64,000 bases of DNA, taken from the NCBI RefSeq assembly GCF_000759835.1, contig NZ_BBNB01000001.1, positions 744,001-808,000 of the forward strand, given 5' to 3'. The notes beneath the pieces were generated by a model. That model made no database searches, was not told where the DNA came from, and was given only the letters and a program-made list of their open reading frames with translations. This stretch comes from Citrobacter sedlakii NBRC 105722 (GTDB taxonomy: Bacteria; Pseudomonadota; Gammaproteobacteria; Enterobacterales; Enterobacteriaceae). Positions 21,499 through 31,015 of the stretch are shown here, in pieces (positions within the stretch are counted from its first letter, which is position 1; each line of letters opens with the position of its first letter). The translations under genes were made by a program, and so were the position numbers.

Positions 21499-22898
21499 AG
21501 CTCTGGCGGCCCGGCATTACCGGCAAACTGTTTCTGGCGATTTTCGCCACCTGCATCGTACTGCTTATCAGTATGCATTGGGCGGTTCGCGTCAGCTTTG
21601 AGCGCGGATTTATCGACTACATCAAGCACGGCAACGAGCAGCGCTTAACCCTGCTGGGCGACGCGCTGGGCGAACAGTATGCGCTGCACGGCAACTGGCG
21701 CTTTTTGCGAAATAACGACCGCTTTGTGTTCCAGATCCTGCGCTCGTTCGAGCATGAGAGAGATGACGACAAGCCCGGGCCCGGCATGCCGCCGCACGGC
21801 TGGCGCACTCAGTTCTGGGTGGTCGATCAAAACGCCAGAGTCCTGGTCGGCCCACGCGGTCCGGTGCCGCACGACGGCTCACGGCGGCCGATTATCGTCA
21901 ATGGCGTGGAGGTTGGCGCAGTGATCGCCTCTCCTGTAGAGCGCCTGACCCGCAATACCGACATTAATTTCGACAAGCAGCAGCGGCGTACCAGTTGGCT
22001 TATCGTCGCGCTCGCCACGCTACTCGCGGCCCTGGCGACCTTCCTGCTGGCGCGTGGGCTGCTGGCCCCGGTCAAACGCCTGGTTGACGGGACTCACAAG
22101 CTGGCGGCGGGCGATTTTACTACCCGGGTGACCGCCACCAGCGCTGACGAGCTGGGCAAACTGGCGCAGGACTTTAACCAACTGGCCAGTACCCTGGAAA
22201 AGAACCAGCAGATGCGCCGCGATTTCATGGCCGATATCTCTCATGAACTGCGCACGCCGCTGGCGGTACTGCGCGGAGAACTGGAGGCGATTCAGGACGG
22301 CGTTCGCCAGTTCACGCCGGAGTCGGTGGCATCATTACAGGCTGAAGTGGCGACGCTGACCAAGCTGGTGGACGATCTGCACCAGCTTTCCATGTCCGAC
22401 GAAGGCGCGCTGGCCTATCAAAAAACGTCCGTGGATTTAATCCCGCTGCTGGAAGTGGCGGGAGGCGCGTTCCGGGAACGCTTTGCCAGCCGTGACCTGA
22501 CGTTACAGCTTTCCCTGCCGGACAGCATCCAGATGTTTGGCGATCGGGATCGTCTGATGCAGCTTTTTAACAACCTGCTGGAAAACAGCCTGCGCTACAC
22601 CGACAGCGGCGGAAAATTGCACATCAGCGCCGAACAGCGCGACAAACGGGTGCTTCTCGTTTTTGCCGATTCTGCGCCGGGCGTCAGCGATGAGCAGTTA
22701 CATAAACTGTTTGAGCGCTTTTACCGCGCCGAAGGCTCCCGCAACCGCGCCAGCGGCGGCTCCGGACTGGGGCTGGCGATTTGCGTCAACATTGTTGAAG
22801 CGCACAATGGCCGCATCCACGCTGCCCATTCGCCTTTTGGCGGGGTTAGCATTACAGTAGAATTTCCGCTGGAACGCGATATACAGAGAGACGTATGA
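21495..22898 (+). CDS. baeS: BaeS, envelope-stress sensor histidine kinase
   Basis: The sensor of the BaeSR two-component system, which responds to indole, flavonoids, metals and envelope damage. It has 467 residues: transmembrane helix (about 10-30), periplasmic sensor domain (about 35-160), second helix (about 165-185), HAMP, HisKA with the phospho-acceptor His250 in [14 protein letters not shown], and an HATPase domain with the [13 protein letters not shown] box. The gene overlaps both mdtD and baeR by four bases. Confidence 0.97.
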   Translation: MKLWRPGITGKLFLAIFATCIVLLISMHWAVRVSFERGFIDYIKHGNEQRLTLLGDALGEQYALHGNWRFLRNNDRFVFQILRSFEHERDDDKPGPGMPPHGWRTQFWVVDQNARVLVGPRGPVPHDGSRRPIIVNGVEVGAVIASPVERLTRNTDINFDKQQRRTSWLIVALATLLAALATFLLARGLLAPVKRLVDGTHKLAAGDFTTRVTATSADELGKLAQDFNQLASTLEKNQQMRRDFMADISHELRTPLAVLRGELEAIQDGVRQFTPESVASLQAEVATLTKLVDDLHQLSMSDEGALAYQKTSVDLIPLLEVAGGAFRERFASRDLTLQLSLPDSIQMFGDRDRLMQLFNNLLENSLRYTDSGGKLHISAEQRDKRVLLVFADSAPGVSDEQLHKLFERFYRAEGSRNRASGGSGLGLAICVNIVEAHNGRIHAAHSPFGGVSITVEFPLERDIQRDV

Positions 22899-23617
22899 CT
22901 GAGTTACCCATTGATGAAAACACACCGCGTATTTTAATCGTGGAAGATGAACCCAAGCTGGGGCAGTTACTGATCGACTATCTGCGCGCCGCGAGCTATG
23001 CCCCGACGCTGATTAGCCATGGCGACAAGGTGCTGCCCTATGTGCGCCAGACGCCGCCCGACCTGATCCTGCTGGATCTGATGCTGCCGGGGACTGACGG
23101 CCTGACCCTGTGCCGTGAAATACGCCGCTTCTCTGACGTGCCGATTGTGATGGTCACGGCCAAGATTGAAGAGATCGACCGTCTGCTGGGGCTGGAGATT
23201 GGCGCGGATGATTACATCTGCAAACCGTACAGCCCGCGAGAAGTCGTCGCCCGCGTGAAGACCATCCTGCGCCGTTGTAAGCCGCAGCGCGAGCTACAAC
23301 AGATGGACGCCGAAAGCCCGCTGATTGTCGACGAAGGCCGTTTCCAGGCCTCCTGGCGCGGGAAGATGCTCGACCTGACCCCGGCGGAATTTCGTCTGCT
23401 TAAAACCCTTTCGCACGAACCGGGAAAAGTGTTTTCCCGCGAACAGTTGCTCAACCGTTTGTATGATGATTATCGCGTCGTCACCGACCGCACCATTGAC
23501 AGCCATATCAAAAACCTGCGCCGTAAGCTGGAAGCGCTGGACGAAGAACAGTCGTTTATCCGCGCGGTGTACGGCGTAGGCTACCGCTGGGAAGCGGACG
23601 CCTGCAGGATGGCCTGA
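22895..23617 (+). CDS. baeR: BaeR, response regulator of envelope stress
   Basis: An OmpR-family activator, 240 residues. The receiver domain (about 10-125) carries the phosphorylated Asp61 in LLDLMLPG. The C-terminal winged helix (about 135-235) includes [32 protein letters not shown]. It activates its own operon, the mdt genes and, in E. coli, acrD and spy. It is the last gene of the operon and is followed by a REP-type repeat. Confidence 0.97.
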   Translation: MTELPIDENTPRILIVEDEPKLGQLLIDYLRAASYAPTLISHGDKVLPYVRQTPPDLILLDLMLPGTDGLTLCREIRRFSDVPIVMVTAKIEEIDRLLGLEIGADDYICKPYSPREVVARVKTILRRCKPQRELQQMDAESPLIVDEGRFQASWRGKMLDLTPAEFRLLKTLSHEPGKVFSREQLLNRLYDDYRVVTDRTIDSHIKNLRRKLEALDEEQSFIRAVYGVGYRWEADACRMA

Positions 23618-23620
23618 TGA

Positions 23621-23668
23621 CGCCACGCTTATCCGGCCTGTTTATCCTCCGTCAGGTCGGATAAGGCG
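23621..23668. repeat. REP-type inverted repeat after baeR
   Basis: An imperfect palindrome begins a few bases after the baeR stop. CGCTTATCCGGCCTG (23626-23640) pairs with CAGGTCGGATAAGGCG (23653-23668) around a 12-base loop. The TTATCCGGC/CGGATAA ends are typical of REP elements. It probably stabilises the 3' end of the long mdt-bae transcript. Confidence 0.75.
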
Positions 23669-23739
23669 TTTCCCTTTACTTTACCTGCCTTCTCTGCGGC
23701 GCTACAATGCCCGCCCTTAACGTGAGGACTCTCCTCCTG

Positions 23740-23760
23740 CCGCTTCATCAGGTGAAGCGG
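23740..23760 (+). promoter_or_regulatory. Hairpin in the yegQ leader
   Basis: CCGCTTCA (23740-23747) and TGAAGCGG (23753-23760) form a perfect eight-base stem with a five-base loop. It lies about 30 bases before the yegQ ATG and downstream of a TACAAT box (23703-23708) that could be the -10 element. Its function is unknown; it may affect mRNA stability or translation. Confidence 0.4.
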
Positions 23761-23789
23761 ATCTGACCTGTCATCAGAACGAGAACACT

Positions 23790-25151
23790 ATGTTTAAACC
23801 GGAACTCCTTTCCCCGGCGGGAACGCTGAAAAACATGCGTTACGCTTTCGCCTATGGCGCTGACGCCGTGTATGCGGGCCAGCCGCGCTACTCCCTGCGC
23901 GTGCGCAACAACGAATTCAACCACGAAAACCTTCAGCTTGGCATCAATGAAGCCCATGCGCTGGGGAAAAAATTCTACGTGGTGGTGAACATCGCGCCGC
24001 ACAACGCAAAGCTGAAAACCTTTATCCGCGACCTCAAACCGGTGGTGGAAATGGGTCCGGATGCCCTGATCATGTCTGACCCCGGGCTTATCATGCTGGT
24101 GCGGGAAAACTTCCCCGATATGCCGATCCATCTCTCCGTACAGGCCAACGCCGTCAACTGGGCAACGGTAAAATTCTGGCATCAGATGGGGTTAACGCGC
24201 GTGATCCTTTCCCGCGAACTGTCGCTGGAAGAAATAGAAGAGATCCGCAATCAGGTGCCGGACATGGAGATCGAAATTTTCGTGCACGGCGCGCTGTGCA
24301 TGGCCTACTCCGGCCGTTGCCTGCTCTCTGGCTACATCAATAAACGTGACCCGAATCAGGGCACCTGCACTAACGCCTGCCGCTGGGAGTACAACGTCCA
24401 GGAAGGCAAAGAGGATGTGGTCGGCAATATTGTTCACAAATACGAACCGATTCCGGTGCAAAACGTCGAGCCGACGCTGGGTATTGGCGCGCCTACCGAT
24501 AAAGTGTTCATGATAGAAGAAGCCCAACGGCCTGGCGAGTACATGACCGCGTTCGAGGATGAGCACGGCACCTATATCATGAACTCAAAAGATCTGCGCG
24601 CCATCGCTCACGTTGAGCGCCTGACCCACATGGGCGTGCACTCGCTGAAAATTGAAGGCCGCACCAAATCTTTCTACTATTGCGCCCGCACCGCGCAGGT
24701 GTACCGGAAAGCCATTGACGACGCCGCCGCCGGTAAACCGTTCGATCCGCAGTTGCTGGAAACCCTGGAAGGTCTGGCGCACCGTGGCTACACCGAAGGC
24801 TTCCTGCGTCGTCATACCCACGACGACTACCAGAACTATGACTATGGTTATTCGGTGTCTGAGCGCCAGCAGTTCGTGGGGGAATTCACCGGCGAGCGTA
24901 AAGGTGAGTTAGCCGCCGTTGCGGTGAAGAACAAGTTTTCTGTCGGCGACAGCCTTGAGCTGATGACGCCGCAGGGCAACGTCAACTTTACTCTGGAACA
25001 AATGGAAAACGGCAAAGGCGAAGCGATGCCGGTCGCACCGGGCGACGGCTATACCGTATGGATCCCTGTACCGCAGGATCTTACGCTGGATTATGCTCTG
25101 CTGATGCGCAATTTTTCCGGTGAATCAACGCGTAATCCGCACGGTAAATAG
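23790..25151 (+). CDS. trhP: TrhP (YegQ), tRNA 5-hydroxyuridine synthesis protein of the U32 family
   Basis: 453 residues, matching E. coli YegQ. The U32 'peptidase' family member TrhP acts in prephenate-dependent hydroxylation of tRNA U34 (ho5U), the step before cmo5U/mcmo5U formation. The U32 signature and its cysteine cluster are clear: GALCMAYSGRCLLSGY, then GTCTNACRWEY, consistent with an iron-sulfur site. The C-terminal beta-barrel domain follows (about 350-450). It is monocistronic, with CyaR encoded about 85 bases downstream on the same strand. Confidence 0.93.
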   Translation: MFKPELLSPAGTLKNMRYAFAYGADAVYAGQPRYSLRVRNNEFNHENLQLGINEAHALGKKFYVVVNIAPHNAKLKTFIRDLKPVVEMGPDALIMSDPGLIMLVRENFPDMPIHLSVQANAVNWATVKFWHQMGLTRVILSRELSLEEIEEIRNQVPDMEIEIFVHGALCMAYSGRCLLSGYINKRDPNQGTCTNACRWEYNVQEGKEDVVGNIVHKYEPIPVQNVEPTLGIGAPTDKVFMIEEAQRPGEYMTAFEDEHGTYIMNSKDLRAIAHVERLTHMGVHSLKIEGRTKSFYYCARTAQVYRKAIDDAAAGKPFDPQLLETLEGLAHRGYTEGFLRRHTHDDYQNYDYGYSVSERQQFVGEFTGERKGELAAVAVKNKFSVGDSLELMTPQGNVNFTLEQMENGKGEAMPVAPGDGYTVWIPVPQDLTLDYALLMRNFSGESTRNPHGK

Positions 25152-25186
25152 TTAATCAGGGTTATTTTTTCATGCCAGGATGATTC

Positions 25187-25229
25187 TTAGAAACCGATCA
25201 CATACCGCTTCGTTCTTTAAGGGTATTAT
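25187..25229 (+). promoter_or_regulatory. cyaR promoter with CRP site
   Basis: A half-conserved CRP site, TTAGA-N6-TCACA, spans 25187-25202. Its centre is about 42 bases before the predicted CyaR start, the class II position. The -10 box TATTAT is at 25224-25229. CRP-cAMP control of cyaR is established in E. coli and Salmonella; the site here is assigned by position and its TCACA half. Confidence 0.7.
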
Positions 25230-25236
25230 CCGCCGT

Positions 25237-25323
25237 GCTGAAAAACATAACCCATAAATGCTAGCTGTACCAGGAACCACCTCCTTAGCCTGCGTAATCT
25301 CCCTTACGCAGGCTTATTTTTTT
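25237..25323 (+). ncRNA. cyaR: CyaR (RyeE), Hfq-binding small RNA
   Basis: This 87-base segment is nearly identical to CyaR, with the 5' part GCTGAAAAACATAACCCATA and the anti-Shine-Dalgarno loop ACCAGGAACCACCTCCTTAG. It ends in a terminator hairpin, GCCTGCGTAA/TTACGCAGGC, plus a run of T. The E. coli stem, as remembered, has TG/CA where this one has CG/CG, a compensatory change that supports the structure. CyaR represses ompX, nadE, luxS and yqaE in E. coli. It is encoded downstream of yegQ, as in E. coli, and the 306-base yegQ-yegS gap is otherwise empty. Confidence 0.96.
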
Positions 25324-25457
25324 GGGCGGCTGTTTTTTTATTTCCAGACGCCATTCTGCAAAAAGCGGAACCCTTTTTCAGTCAGTTCTGTCCGCGCGGT
25401 TTTTCATTCTGCTATACACTTCTTGTGTTCTGATAAAACAATAAGGCAAAAACGAGA

Positions 25458-26357
25458 ATGGCTAATTTTCCCGCCAGTTTACTGATTCTGAACGGCAAGG
25501 GGGCCGATAACCCCACGCTTCGTGAAGCGATTGGGCTGCTTCGTGACGAAGGCGTAGAAATTCATGTTCGCGTTACGTGGGAAAAAGGCGATGCGCAGCG
25601 CTATGTTAAAGAAGCCCGCCGTCTCGGCGTGGAAACGGTGATTGCCGGCGGCGGCGACGGAACAATTAATGAAGTGGCGACCGCGTTAATTCAGTGCGAA
25701 GGCCAGGCCGTTCCGGCGCTGGGTATTCTGCCGCTCGGCACAGCCAACGATTTCGCTACCAGTGTCGGCATACCAGACGCGCTGGATAAAGCGCTGAAGC
25801 TGGCCATCGCCGGGAACGCCGTCGCGATTGATATCGCAAAAGTGAACGACAAAACCTGCTTTATCAATATGGCGACCGGCGGATTCGGTACCCGCATTAC
25901 CACCGAAACGCCGGAAAAGCTGAAGGCCGCGCTGGGGGGCGTGTCGTATATCATCCACGGTCTGATGCGCATGGATACGCTGAAACCTGACCGCTGCGAA
26001 ATTCGCGGCGAGAACTTTCAGTGGCAGGGTGACGCGCTGGTGATCGGCATTGGCAACGGTCGCCAGGCGGGTGGCGGACAGCAGCTCTGCCCGGACGCGC
26101 TGATTAACGATGGTTTACTGCAACTGCGAATCTTTACCGGCGAGGAGATCCTACCCGCGCTGTTTTCCACCCTCAAGCCGCCGGAAGAAAATCCCAATAT
26201 CGTCGACGGCGCCTCCTCGTGGTTCGAGATACGCGCGCCGCACGACATTACCTTTAACCTGGACGGCGAACCGCTGAGCGGTCAGTCTTTTCATATTAAA
26301 ACCCTCCCCGCCGCGCTACGCTGCCGTTTACCACCGGACTGTCCGTTGTTGCGTTAA
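25458..26357 (+). CDS. yegS: YegS, lipid kinase
   Basis: 299 residues, equal to E. coli YegS, a diacylglycerol-kinase-fold enzyme that phosphorylates phosphatidylglycerol in vitro; its physiological role is unclear. The nucleotide-binding [10 protein letters not shown] motif is near residues 64-73, and [12 protein letters not shown] follows near residue 95. The C-terminal beta-sandwich contains [18 protein letters not shown]. In E. coli K-12 a galactitol operon lies next to yegS. Here fbaB follows at once in convergent orientation. Confidence 0.95.
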   Translation: MANFPASLLILNGKGADNPTLREAIGLLRDEGVEIHVRVTWEKGDAQRYVKEARRLGVETVIAGGGDGTINEVATALIQCEGQAVPALGILPLGTANDFATSVGIPDALDKALKLAIAGNAVAIDIAKVNDKTCFINMATGGFGTRITTETPEKLKAALGGVSYIIHGLMRMDTLKPDRCEIRGENFQWQGDALVIGIGNGRQAGGGQQLCPDALINDGLLQLRIFTGEEILPALFSTLKPPEENPNIVDGASSWFEIRAPHDITFNLDGEPLSGQSFHIKTLPAALRCRLPPDCPLLR

Positions 26358-26378
26358 TACTTCCTTCTGGTCGTGATG

Positions 26379-26405
26379 AAAAGGCTGCGACCACGCGCCG
26401 CAGCC
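26379..26405 (-). terminator. Rho-independent terminator of fbaB
   Basis: GGCTGCG (26383-26389) and CGCAGCC (26399-26405) form a GC-rich stem. Read on the minus strand, the hairpin is followed by a short T run (the AAAA at 26379-26382 on plus). It lies just after the fbaB stop and may also stop yegS transcripts arriving from the other side. Confidence 0.75.
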
Positions 26406-26412
26406 CTGCTGG

Positions 26413-27465
26413 TCAGGCGATAGTGACCTTATTGTCGAGGTAGACATCCTGTACAGCGTTGATCAGCTTCACGCCGTCCGCCATCGACTTTTTGAAGGCT
26501 TTGCGGCCGAGGATCAGCCCCATACCGCCAGCACGTTTGTTGATGACCGCCGTACGTACCGCGTCGGTCAAATCGGTCTCGCCGCCCGCCGCGCCGCCGG
26601 AGTTAATCAGACCCGCACGTCCCATATAGCAGTTCGCCAACTGGTAACGCACCAGATCGATCGGGTTGTCGCTGGTCAGTTTGCTGTAGACGCGATCGTC
26701 GGTGTAGCCGAAATTAACCGCTTTATAGCCGCCATTATTTTCCGCCATTTTCTGCTTCACGATATCCGCGCCGATGGTCGCCGCCAGATGGTTAGCCTGC
26801 CCGGTGAGATCCGCAGAAACGTGGTAATCGGTCCCCTCTTTCTTAAACGCCGAATTACGCAAATACGCCCACAGCACGGTGACCATCCCCAGCTCATGCG
26901 CCCGTTCAAAGGCCGCGGAAATCTCTTCAATTTGCCGACGGGACTGCTCGGAACCGAAGTAGATCGTCGCGCCGACGGCGACCGCCCCCATATTGAACGC
27001 CTGCTCGACGCTGGCATACAGGGTCTGATCGTATTCCGTTGGGTAGCTTAACGTTTCGTTGTGGTTCAGCTTCACCAGGAACGGAATACGGTGGGCGTAG
27101 CGGCGCGAGACGGAAGCCAACACGCCGTATGTGGATGCCACACAGTTACAGCCGGCTTCAATCGCCAGCTCAACAATATTCTTTGGATCAAAATAGAGCG
27201 GGTTGGCGGCAAACGACGCGCCTGCCGAGTGTTCCACGCCCTGGTCAACCGGTAAAATAGACAGATAACCGGTTCCCGCCAGACGTCCGGTATTATACAG
27301 CGTCTGCATGTTACGCAGCACCGCAGGCGGACGGTTATTGTCCACCATCACGCGGTCAACGTAGTCATGTCCTGGCAGATAAAGTTGGTCAGAAGGTATG
27401 GTCATACAACGATGCTGTAACAGGCTGTCGGCGTCTTTGCCAAGCAACTGCGCAATATCAGTCAT
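26413..27465 (-). CDS. fbaB: Class I fructose-bisphosphate aldolase
   Basis: Cleaves fructose 1,6-bisphosphate to triose phosphates through a Schiff base. It belongs to the archaeal-type/DhnA class I family and is active mainly in gluconeogenesis in E. coli. The ATG at 27465 ([10 protein letters not shown]) gives 350 residues. Longer in-frame starts up to 27600 add unconserved sequence. Family stretches such as [29 protein letters not shown] and [13 protein letters not shown] are intact. It is divergent from yegT across about 250 bases that hold both promoters. Confidence 0.96.
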   Translation of the reverse strand: MTDIAQLLGKDADSLLQHRCMTIPSDQLYLPGHDYVDRVMVDNNRPPAVLRNMQTLYNTGRLAGTGYLSILPVDQGVEHSAGASFAANPLYFDPKNIVELAIEAGCNCVASTYGVLASVSRRYAHRIPFLVKLNHNETLSYPTEYDQTLYASVEQAFNMGAVAVGATIYFGSEQSRRQIEEISAAFERAHELGMVTVLWAYLRNSAFKKEGTDYHVSADLTGQANHLAATIGADIVKQKMAENNGGYKAVNFGYTDDRVYSKLTSDNPIDLVRYQLANCYMGRAGLINSGGAAGGETDLTDAVRTAVINKRAGGMGLILGRKAFKKSMADGVKLINAVQDVYLDNKVTIA

Positions 27466-27714
27466 AGCTATGCTCCCGTAAGTTCCGAGGGATTCGGAAT
27501 GTGGATTGTCCTGACCCGCTTTTGCGGGCAGCATTAAGCCTGGTACCGACCGGCCATTTTTTCCATTTTCAGCGCACTTTTCAGCGCTATCTGCTGGCAC
27601 GATTCACTGACGAAAAAGTGTTATGACGGTCAAGATTTCGCCGCAAAGGTATTTTAAAGGTATTATTTAATGGTACTGTCATGACGTACCTTACCTGTCA
27701 TGAAGGATTTAATG

Positions 27715-28986
27715 ATGAAAACTACAGTGAAACTGTCATTCATGATGTTCGTTGAGTGGTTTATCTGGGGGGCCTGGTTCGTTCCGCTGTGGCTCTGGTT
27801 AAGCAAAAGCGGCTTTACTGCCGGTGAGATTGGCTGGTCTTACGCCTGTACGGCGATAGCGGCGATCCTCTCGCCGATCCTTGTGGGTTCGCTGACCGAC
27901 CGCTTTTTCTCGGCGCAAAAGGTGCTCGCTGTGCTGATGTTCGCAGGCGCGGCGCTGATGTATTTTGCCGCCCGACAAACGACCTTTGCCGGGTTCTTTC
28001 CGTTGCTGCTGGCCTATTCGCTGACCTATATGCCCACTATCGCCCTGACCAACAGTATCGCTTTCGCCAACGTGCCGGACGTGGAACGTGATTTTCCGCG
28101 CATCCGCGTAATGGGGACGATTGGCTGGATTGCGTCGGGTCTTGCCTGCGGGTTTCTGCCGCAGATGCTGGGTTATAACGATATCTCGCCGACCAATATT
28201 CCGTTGCTGATTACCGCCGCCAGTTCTGCGCTGCTGGGCGCGTTCGCTTTCTTTTTGCCGGACACCCCGCCAAAAAGCACGGGGAAAATGGACTTCCGGG
28301 TCATGCTCGGGCTGGACGCGCTGATCCTGCTACGCGACCGCAACTTCCTCGTTTTTTTCTTCTGTTCGTTTTTGTTCGCGATGCCGCTGGCGTTTTATTA
28401 CATCTTCGCCAACGGGTATCTGACGGAAGTCGGCATGAAAAACGCCACCGGCTGGATGACGCTCGGTCAGTTCTCCGAAATCTTCTTTATGCTGGCGCTG
28501 CCGTTTTTTACCAAACGTTTTGGTATTAAGAAGGTATTATTACTTGGTCTTATCACCGCGGCGATCCGGTACGCGTTCTTTATCTACGGCGGCGCAGAAG
28601 AATACTTCACCTATGCGTTGCTGTTTCTTGGCATTTTGCTGCACGGCGTCAGTTACGACTTCTACTACGTGACCGCCTATATCTACGTGGATAAAAAAGC
28701 GCCAGTGCATATGCGCACCGCGGCCCAGGGACTGATCACCCTGTGTTGTCAGGGCTTCGGCAGCCTGCTGGGCTATCGTCTTGGCGGCGTGATGATGGAA
28801 AAAATGTTTGCTTATCAGGAACCGGTTAACGGTCTCACCTTCAACTGGGCGGGAATGTGGACGTTCGGCGCGGTGATGATCGCTGTCATTGCCGTACTGT
28901 TTATGATTTTCTTTCGCGAATCAGACAAAGAGATCACCGCTATTGAGGTTCGCGATTCTGCGTTGACACAAGGAGAAGTAAAATGA
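27715..28986 (+). CDS. yegT: YegT, putative nucleoside transporter (MFS)
   Basis: An inner-membrane transporter of the nucleoside:H+ symporter family (NupG/XapB relatives) with 12 predicted helices, 423 residues. The ATG at 27715 is chosen over 27712 or 27700 because MKTTVKLSFMMFVEWFIWGA matches E. coli YegT and AAGGA is better spaced there. Family motifs WGAWFVPLWLWL and ADISPTN-like text before helix 5 are present. The substrate is not established. It heads the tightly coupled yegTUV operon, with a four-base overlap into yegU. Confidence 0.93.
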   Translation: MKTTVKLSFMMFVEWFIWGAWFVPLWLWLSKSGFTAGEIGWSYACTAIAAILSPILVGSLTDRFFSAQKVLAVLMFAGAALMYFAARQTTFAGFFPLLLAYSLTYMPTIALTNSIAFANVPDVERDFPRIRVMGTIGWIASGLACGFLPQMLGYNDISPTNIPLLITAASSALLGAFAFFLPDTPPKSTGKMDFRVMLGLDALILLRDRNFLVFFFCSFLFAMPLAFYYIFANGYLTEVGMKNATGWMTLGQFSEIFFMLALPFFTKRFGIKKVLLLGLITAAIRYAFFIYGGAEEYFTYALLFLGILLHGVSYDFYYVTAYIYVDKKAPVHMRTAAQGLITLCCQGFGSLLGYRLGGVMMEKMFAYQEPVNGLTFNWAGMWTFGAVMIAVIAVLFMIFFRESDKEITAIEVRDSALTQGEVK

Positions 28987-29987
28987 AAGCAGAGCGTATT
29001 CTCGGTGCTCTTTACGGGCAGGCGTTAGGGGATGCGATGGGGATGCCCTCTGAGCTGTGGCCGAGAAGCCGCGTGAAAGCGCACTTCGGTTGGATCGACC
29101 GCTTTCTGCCAGGTCCGCAGGAGAACAGCGCGGCCTGTTATTTTAAGCGTGCGGAGTTTACCGATGATACTTCGATGGCGCTCTGTCTGGCAGATGCGCT
29201 CCTGGCGCGCGACGGCGACATTGATCCCGACCTGATTGGCCACACGATTCTCGACTGGGCGCAGGGCTTTGACGCTTTCAATAAAAATGTTCTCGGGCCG
29301 ACGTCGAAGATTGCACTTAACGCCATACGCGACGGTAAACCGGTAGCGGAACTGGAAAACAACGGCGTCACTAACGGCGCGGCGATGCGCGTGTCGCCGT
29401 TGGGATGCCTGTTGCCGCCGCGCGATCTCGACGCCTTTATTGATGACGTGGCGCTGGCGTCCAGCCCCACCCACAAGTCGGATCTGGCCATTGCCGGCGC
29501 GGTGGTGGTGGCCTGGGCCATTTCCCGGGCGGTAGACGGCGACGCGTGGTCCGACATTGTGGCATCACTGCCCGCCATTGCCCGACACGCTCAGGAAAAA
29601 CGCATCACCACTTTCAGCGCCTCGCTGGCTGCACGGCTGGAATTGGCGTTAAAAATCGTCCGCCAGGCCGATGGCCCTGAAGCCGCCAGTGAACAGCTGT
29701 ATCAGGTCGTGGGCGCGGGCACCAGCACGCTGGAGTCGGTCGCCTGCGCCATCGCTATGGTCGAGCTGGCGCAGACCGATCCGAACCGCTGCGCGATACT
29801 TTGCGCTAACCTGGGCGGCGATACCGATACCATCGGCGCGATGGCGACCGCCATTTGCGGCGCGCTGCACGGCATTGATGCCATCGATTCCACACTGAAA
29901 CGAGAGCTGGATACGGTGAACCGCCTCGATTTCACCCGCTATGCTACGGAGCTGGCGCGTCTGCGTCAGCGACGGGAGGGAATATGA
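28983..29987 (+). CDS. yegU: YegU, ADP-ribosylglycohydrolase family protein
   Basis: 334 residues, the same as E. coli YegU. The all-helical ADP-ribosylglycohydrolase (DraG/ARH) fold is recognised from its metal-binding motifs: GDAMGMPSELW near the N-terminus, FTDDTSMALCLADALL near residue 60, and GGDTDTIGAMATAICGAL near residue 277. Relatives hydrolyse N- or O-glycosidic bonds to ADP-ribose or related ribosides. Its own substrate is unknown. It sits between a nucleoside-type transporter and a sugar kinase with ATGA overlaps on both sides. Confidence 0.92.
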   Translation: MKAERILGALYGQALGDAMGMPSELWPRSRVKAHFGWIDRFLPGPQENSAACYFKRAEFTDDTSMALCLADALLARDGDIDPDLIGHTILDWAQGFDAFNKNVLGPTSKIALNAIRDGKPVAELENNGVTNGAAMRVSPLGCLLPPRDLDAFIDDVALASSPTHKSDLAIAGAVVVAWAISRAVDGDAWSDIVASLPAIARHAQEKRITTFSASLAARLELALKIVRQADGPEAASEQLYQVVGAGTSTLESVACAIAMVELAQTDPNRCAILCANLGGDTDTIGAMATAICGALHGIDAIDSTLKRELDTVNRLDFTRYATELARLRQRREGI

Positions 29988-30946
29988 ACGCTTCACGCCT
30001 GTACGGGATGCTTGCGGATCTCGACTCCCGCCAGCCGGTCACGGTAGTCGGCGCTGCGGTCATCGATGTTATCGCCGACGCTTACGCTCTGCCCTGGCGC
30101 GGCTGCGACATCGAGCTTAAGCAGCAAAGCGTTAACGTCGGCGGCTGCGCGCTAAACATCGCCGTCGCGCTAAAGCGCCTTGGGATTACGGCGACCAATG
30201 CTCTGCCGCTCGGCCAGGGCGTATGGGCGGAGATTATCCGCAACCGGATGGCCAAAGAGGGCTTATACAGCCCGATTGATCATGCTCAGGGTGATAACGG
30301 CTGGTGTCTCGCCCTGGTTGAGCCGGACGGTGAACGCACCTTTATGTCTTTTAGCGGCGTAGAAAATGCCTGGAACGCCGACTGGCTGGCTCAGCTCTCG
30401 GTGCCGCGAGGTAGCCTGATTTATCTGTCCGGCTATCAACTTGCGTCGCCGTGCGGCGAATTGCTGGCGCACTGGCTTGAAAACCTCACGGACGTGACGC
30501 CCGTTATCGATTTTGGTCCGCGGATTGGCGATATCCCCGATGCGCTGATGGCCCGTATTCTGGCCTGTCGTCCGCTGGTGTCGCTTAATCGCCAGGAGGC
30601 GGACATCGTCAGCGATCGCTTTACGCTAAGCAAGGAAATCCGGACATTTGGCGCAGAATGGGTCAGGCGTTTCGCTGCGCCACTGGTAGTGCGTCATGAC
30701 AAAGACGGAGCATGGTATTTCACTGACGATGCCGCTGGCTGCGTCCCCGCCTTCCCGACAACGGTGGTTGATACCATTGGCGCGGGCGACAGTCATGCCG
30801 GGGGATTGCTGGCCGGTCTGGCCTCTGGCTGGTCAGTTGCGGACGCGGTGCTGCTTGGTAACGCCGTCGCGTCGTGGGTCGTGGGACACCGGGGCGGCGA
30901 CTGTGCGCCGTTCCGTGAACAGTTGCTGGTTTCGCTCAAGAGATAA
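29984..30946 (+). CDS. yegV: YegV, PfkB-family sugar kinase
   Basis: 320 residues of the ribokinase/PfkB family. The N-terminal glycine-rich region is VNVGGCALNIAVALKRLG. The C-terminal signature DTIGAGDSHAGGLLAGLASG carries the catalytic base Asp269. Transport (YegT), glycoside hydrolysis (YegU) and phosphorylation (YegV) in one operon suggest catabolism of an imported nucleoside or riboside, which is an inference. It is followed by a hairpin at 30954-30981 and the convergent regulator gene yegW. Confidence 0.92.
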   Translation: MNASRLYGMLADLDSRQPVTVVGAAVIDVIADAYALPWRGCDIELKQQSVNVGGCALNIAVALKRLGITATNALPLGQGVWAEIIRNRMAKEGLYSPIDHAQGDNGWCLALVEPDGERTFMSFSGVENAWNADWLAQLSVPRGSLIYLSGYQLASPCGELLAHWLENLTDVTPVIDFGPRIGDIPDALMARILACRPLVSLNRQEADIVSDRFTLSKEIRTFGAEWVRRFAAPLVVRHDKDGAWYFTDDAAGCVPAFPTTVVDTIGAGDSHAGGLLAGLASGWSVADAVLLGNAVASWVVGHRGGDCAPFREQLLVSLKR

Positions 30947-30953
30947 ATCATAT

Positions 30954-30981
30954 AGCCGCATCGGGGCAAACCAGTGCGGCT
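30954..30981 (+). terminator. Hairpin between yegV and yegW, probable terminator
   Basis: AGCCGCA (30954-30960) pairs with TGCGGCT (30975-30981) around a 14-base loop. Only a weak T-rich tail (TTCT) follows on plus. It lies between convergent genes, eight bases after the yegV stop, so a bidirectional terminator is likely. Confidence 0.5.
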
Positions 30982-31015
30982 TCTGCCTCATGCAGACGAC
31001 CGGTCTGCAAAAGCG

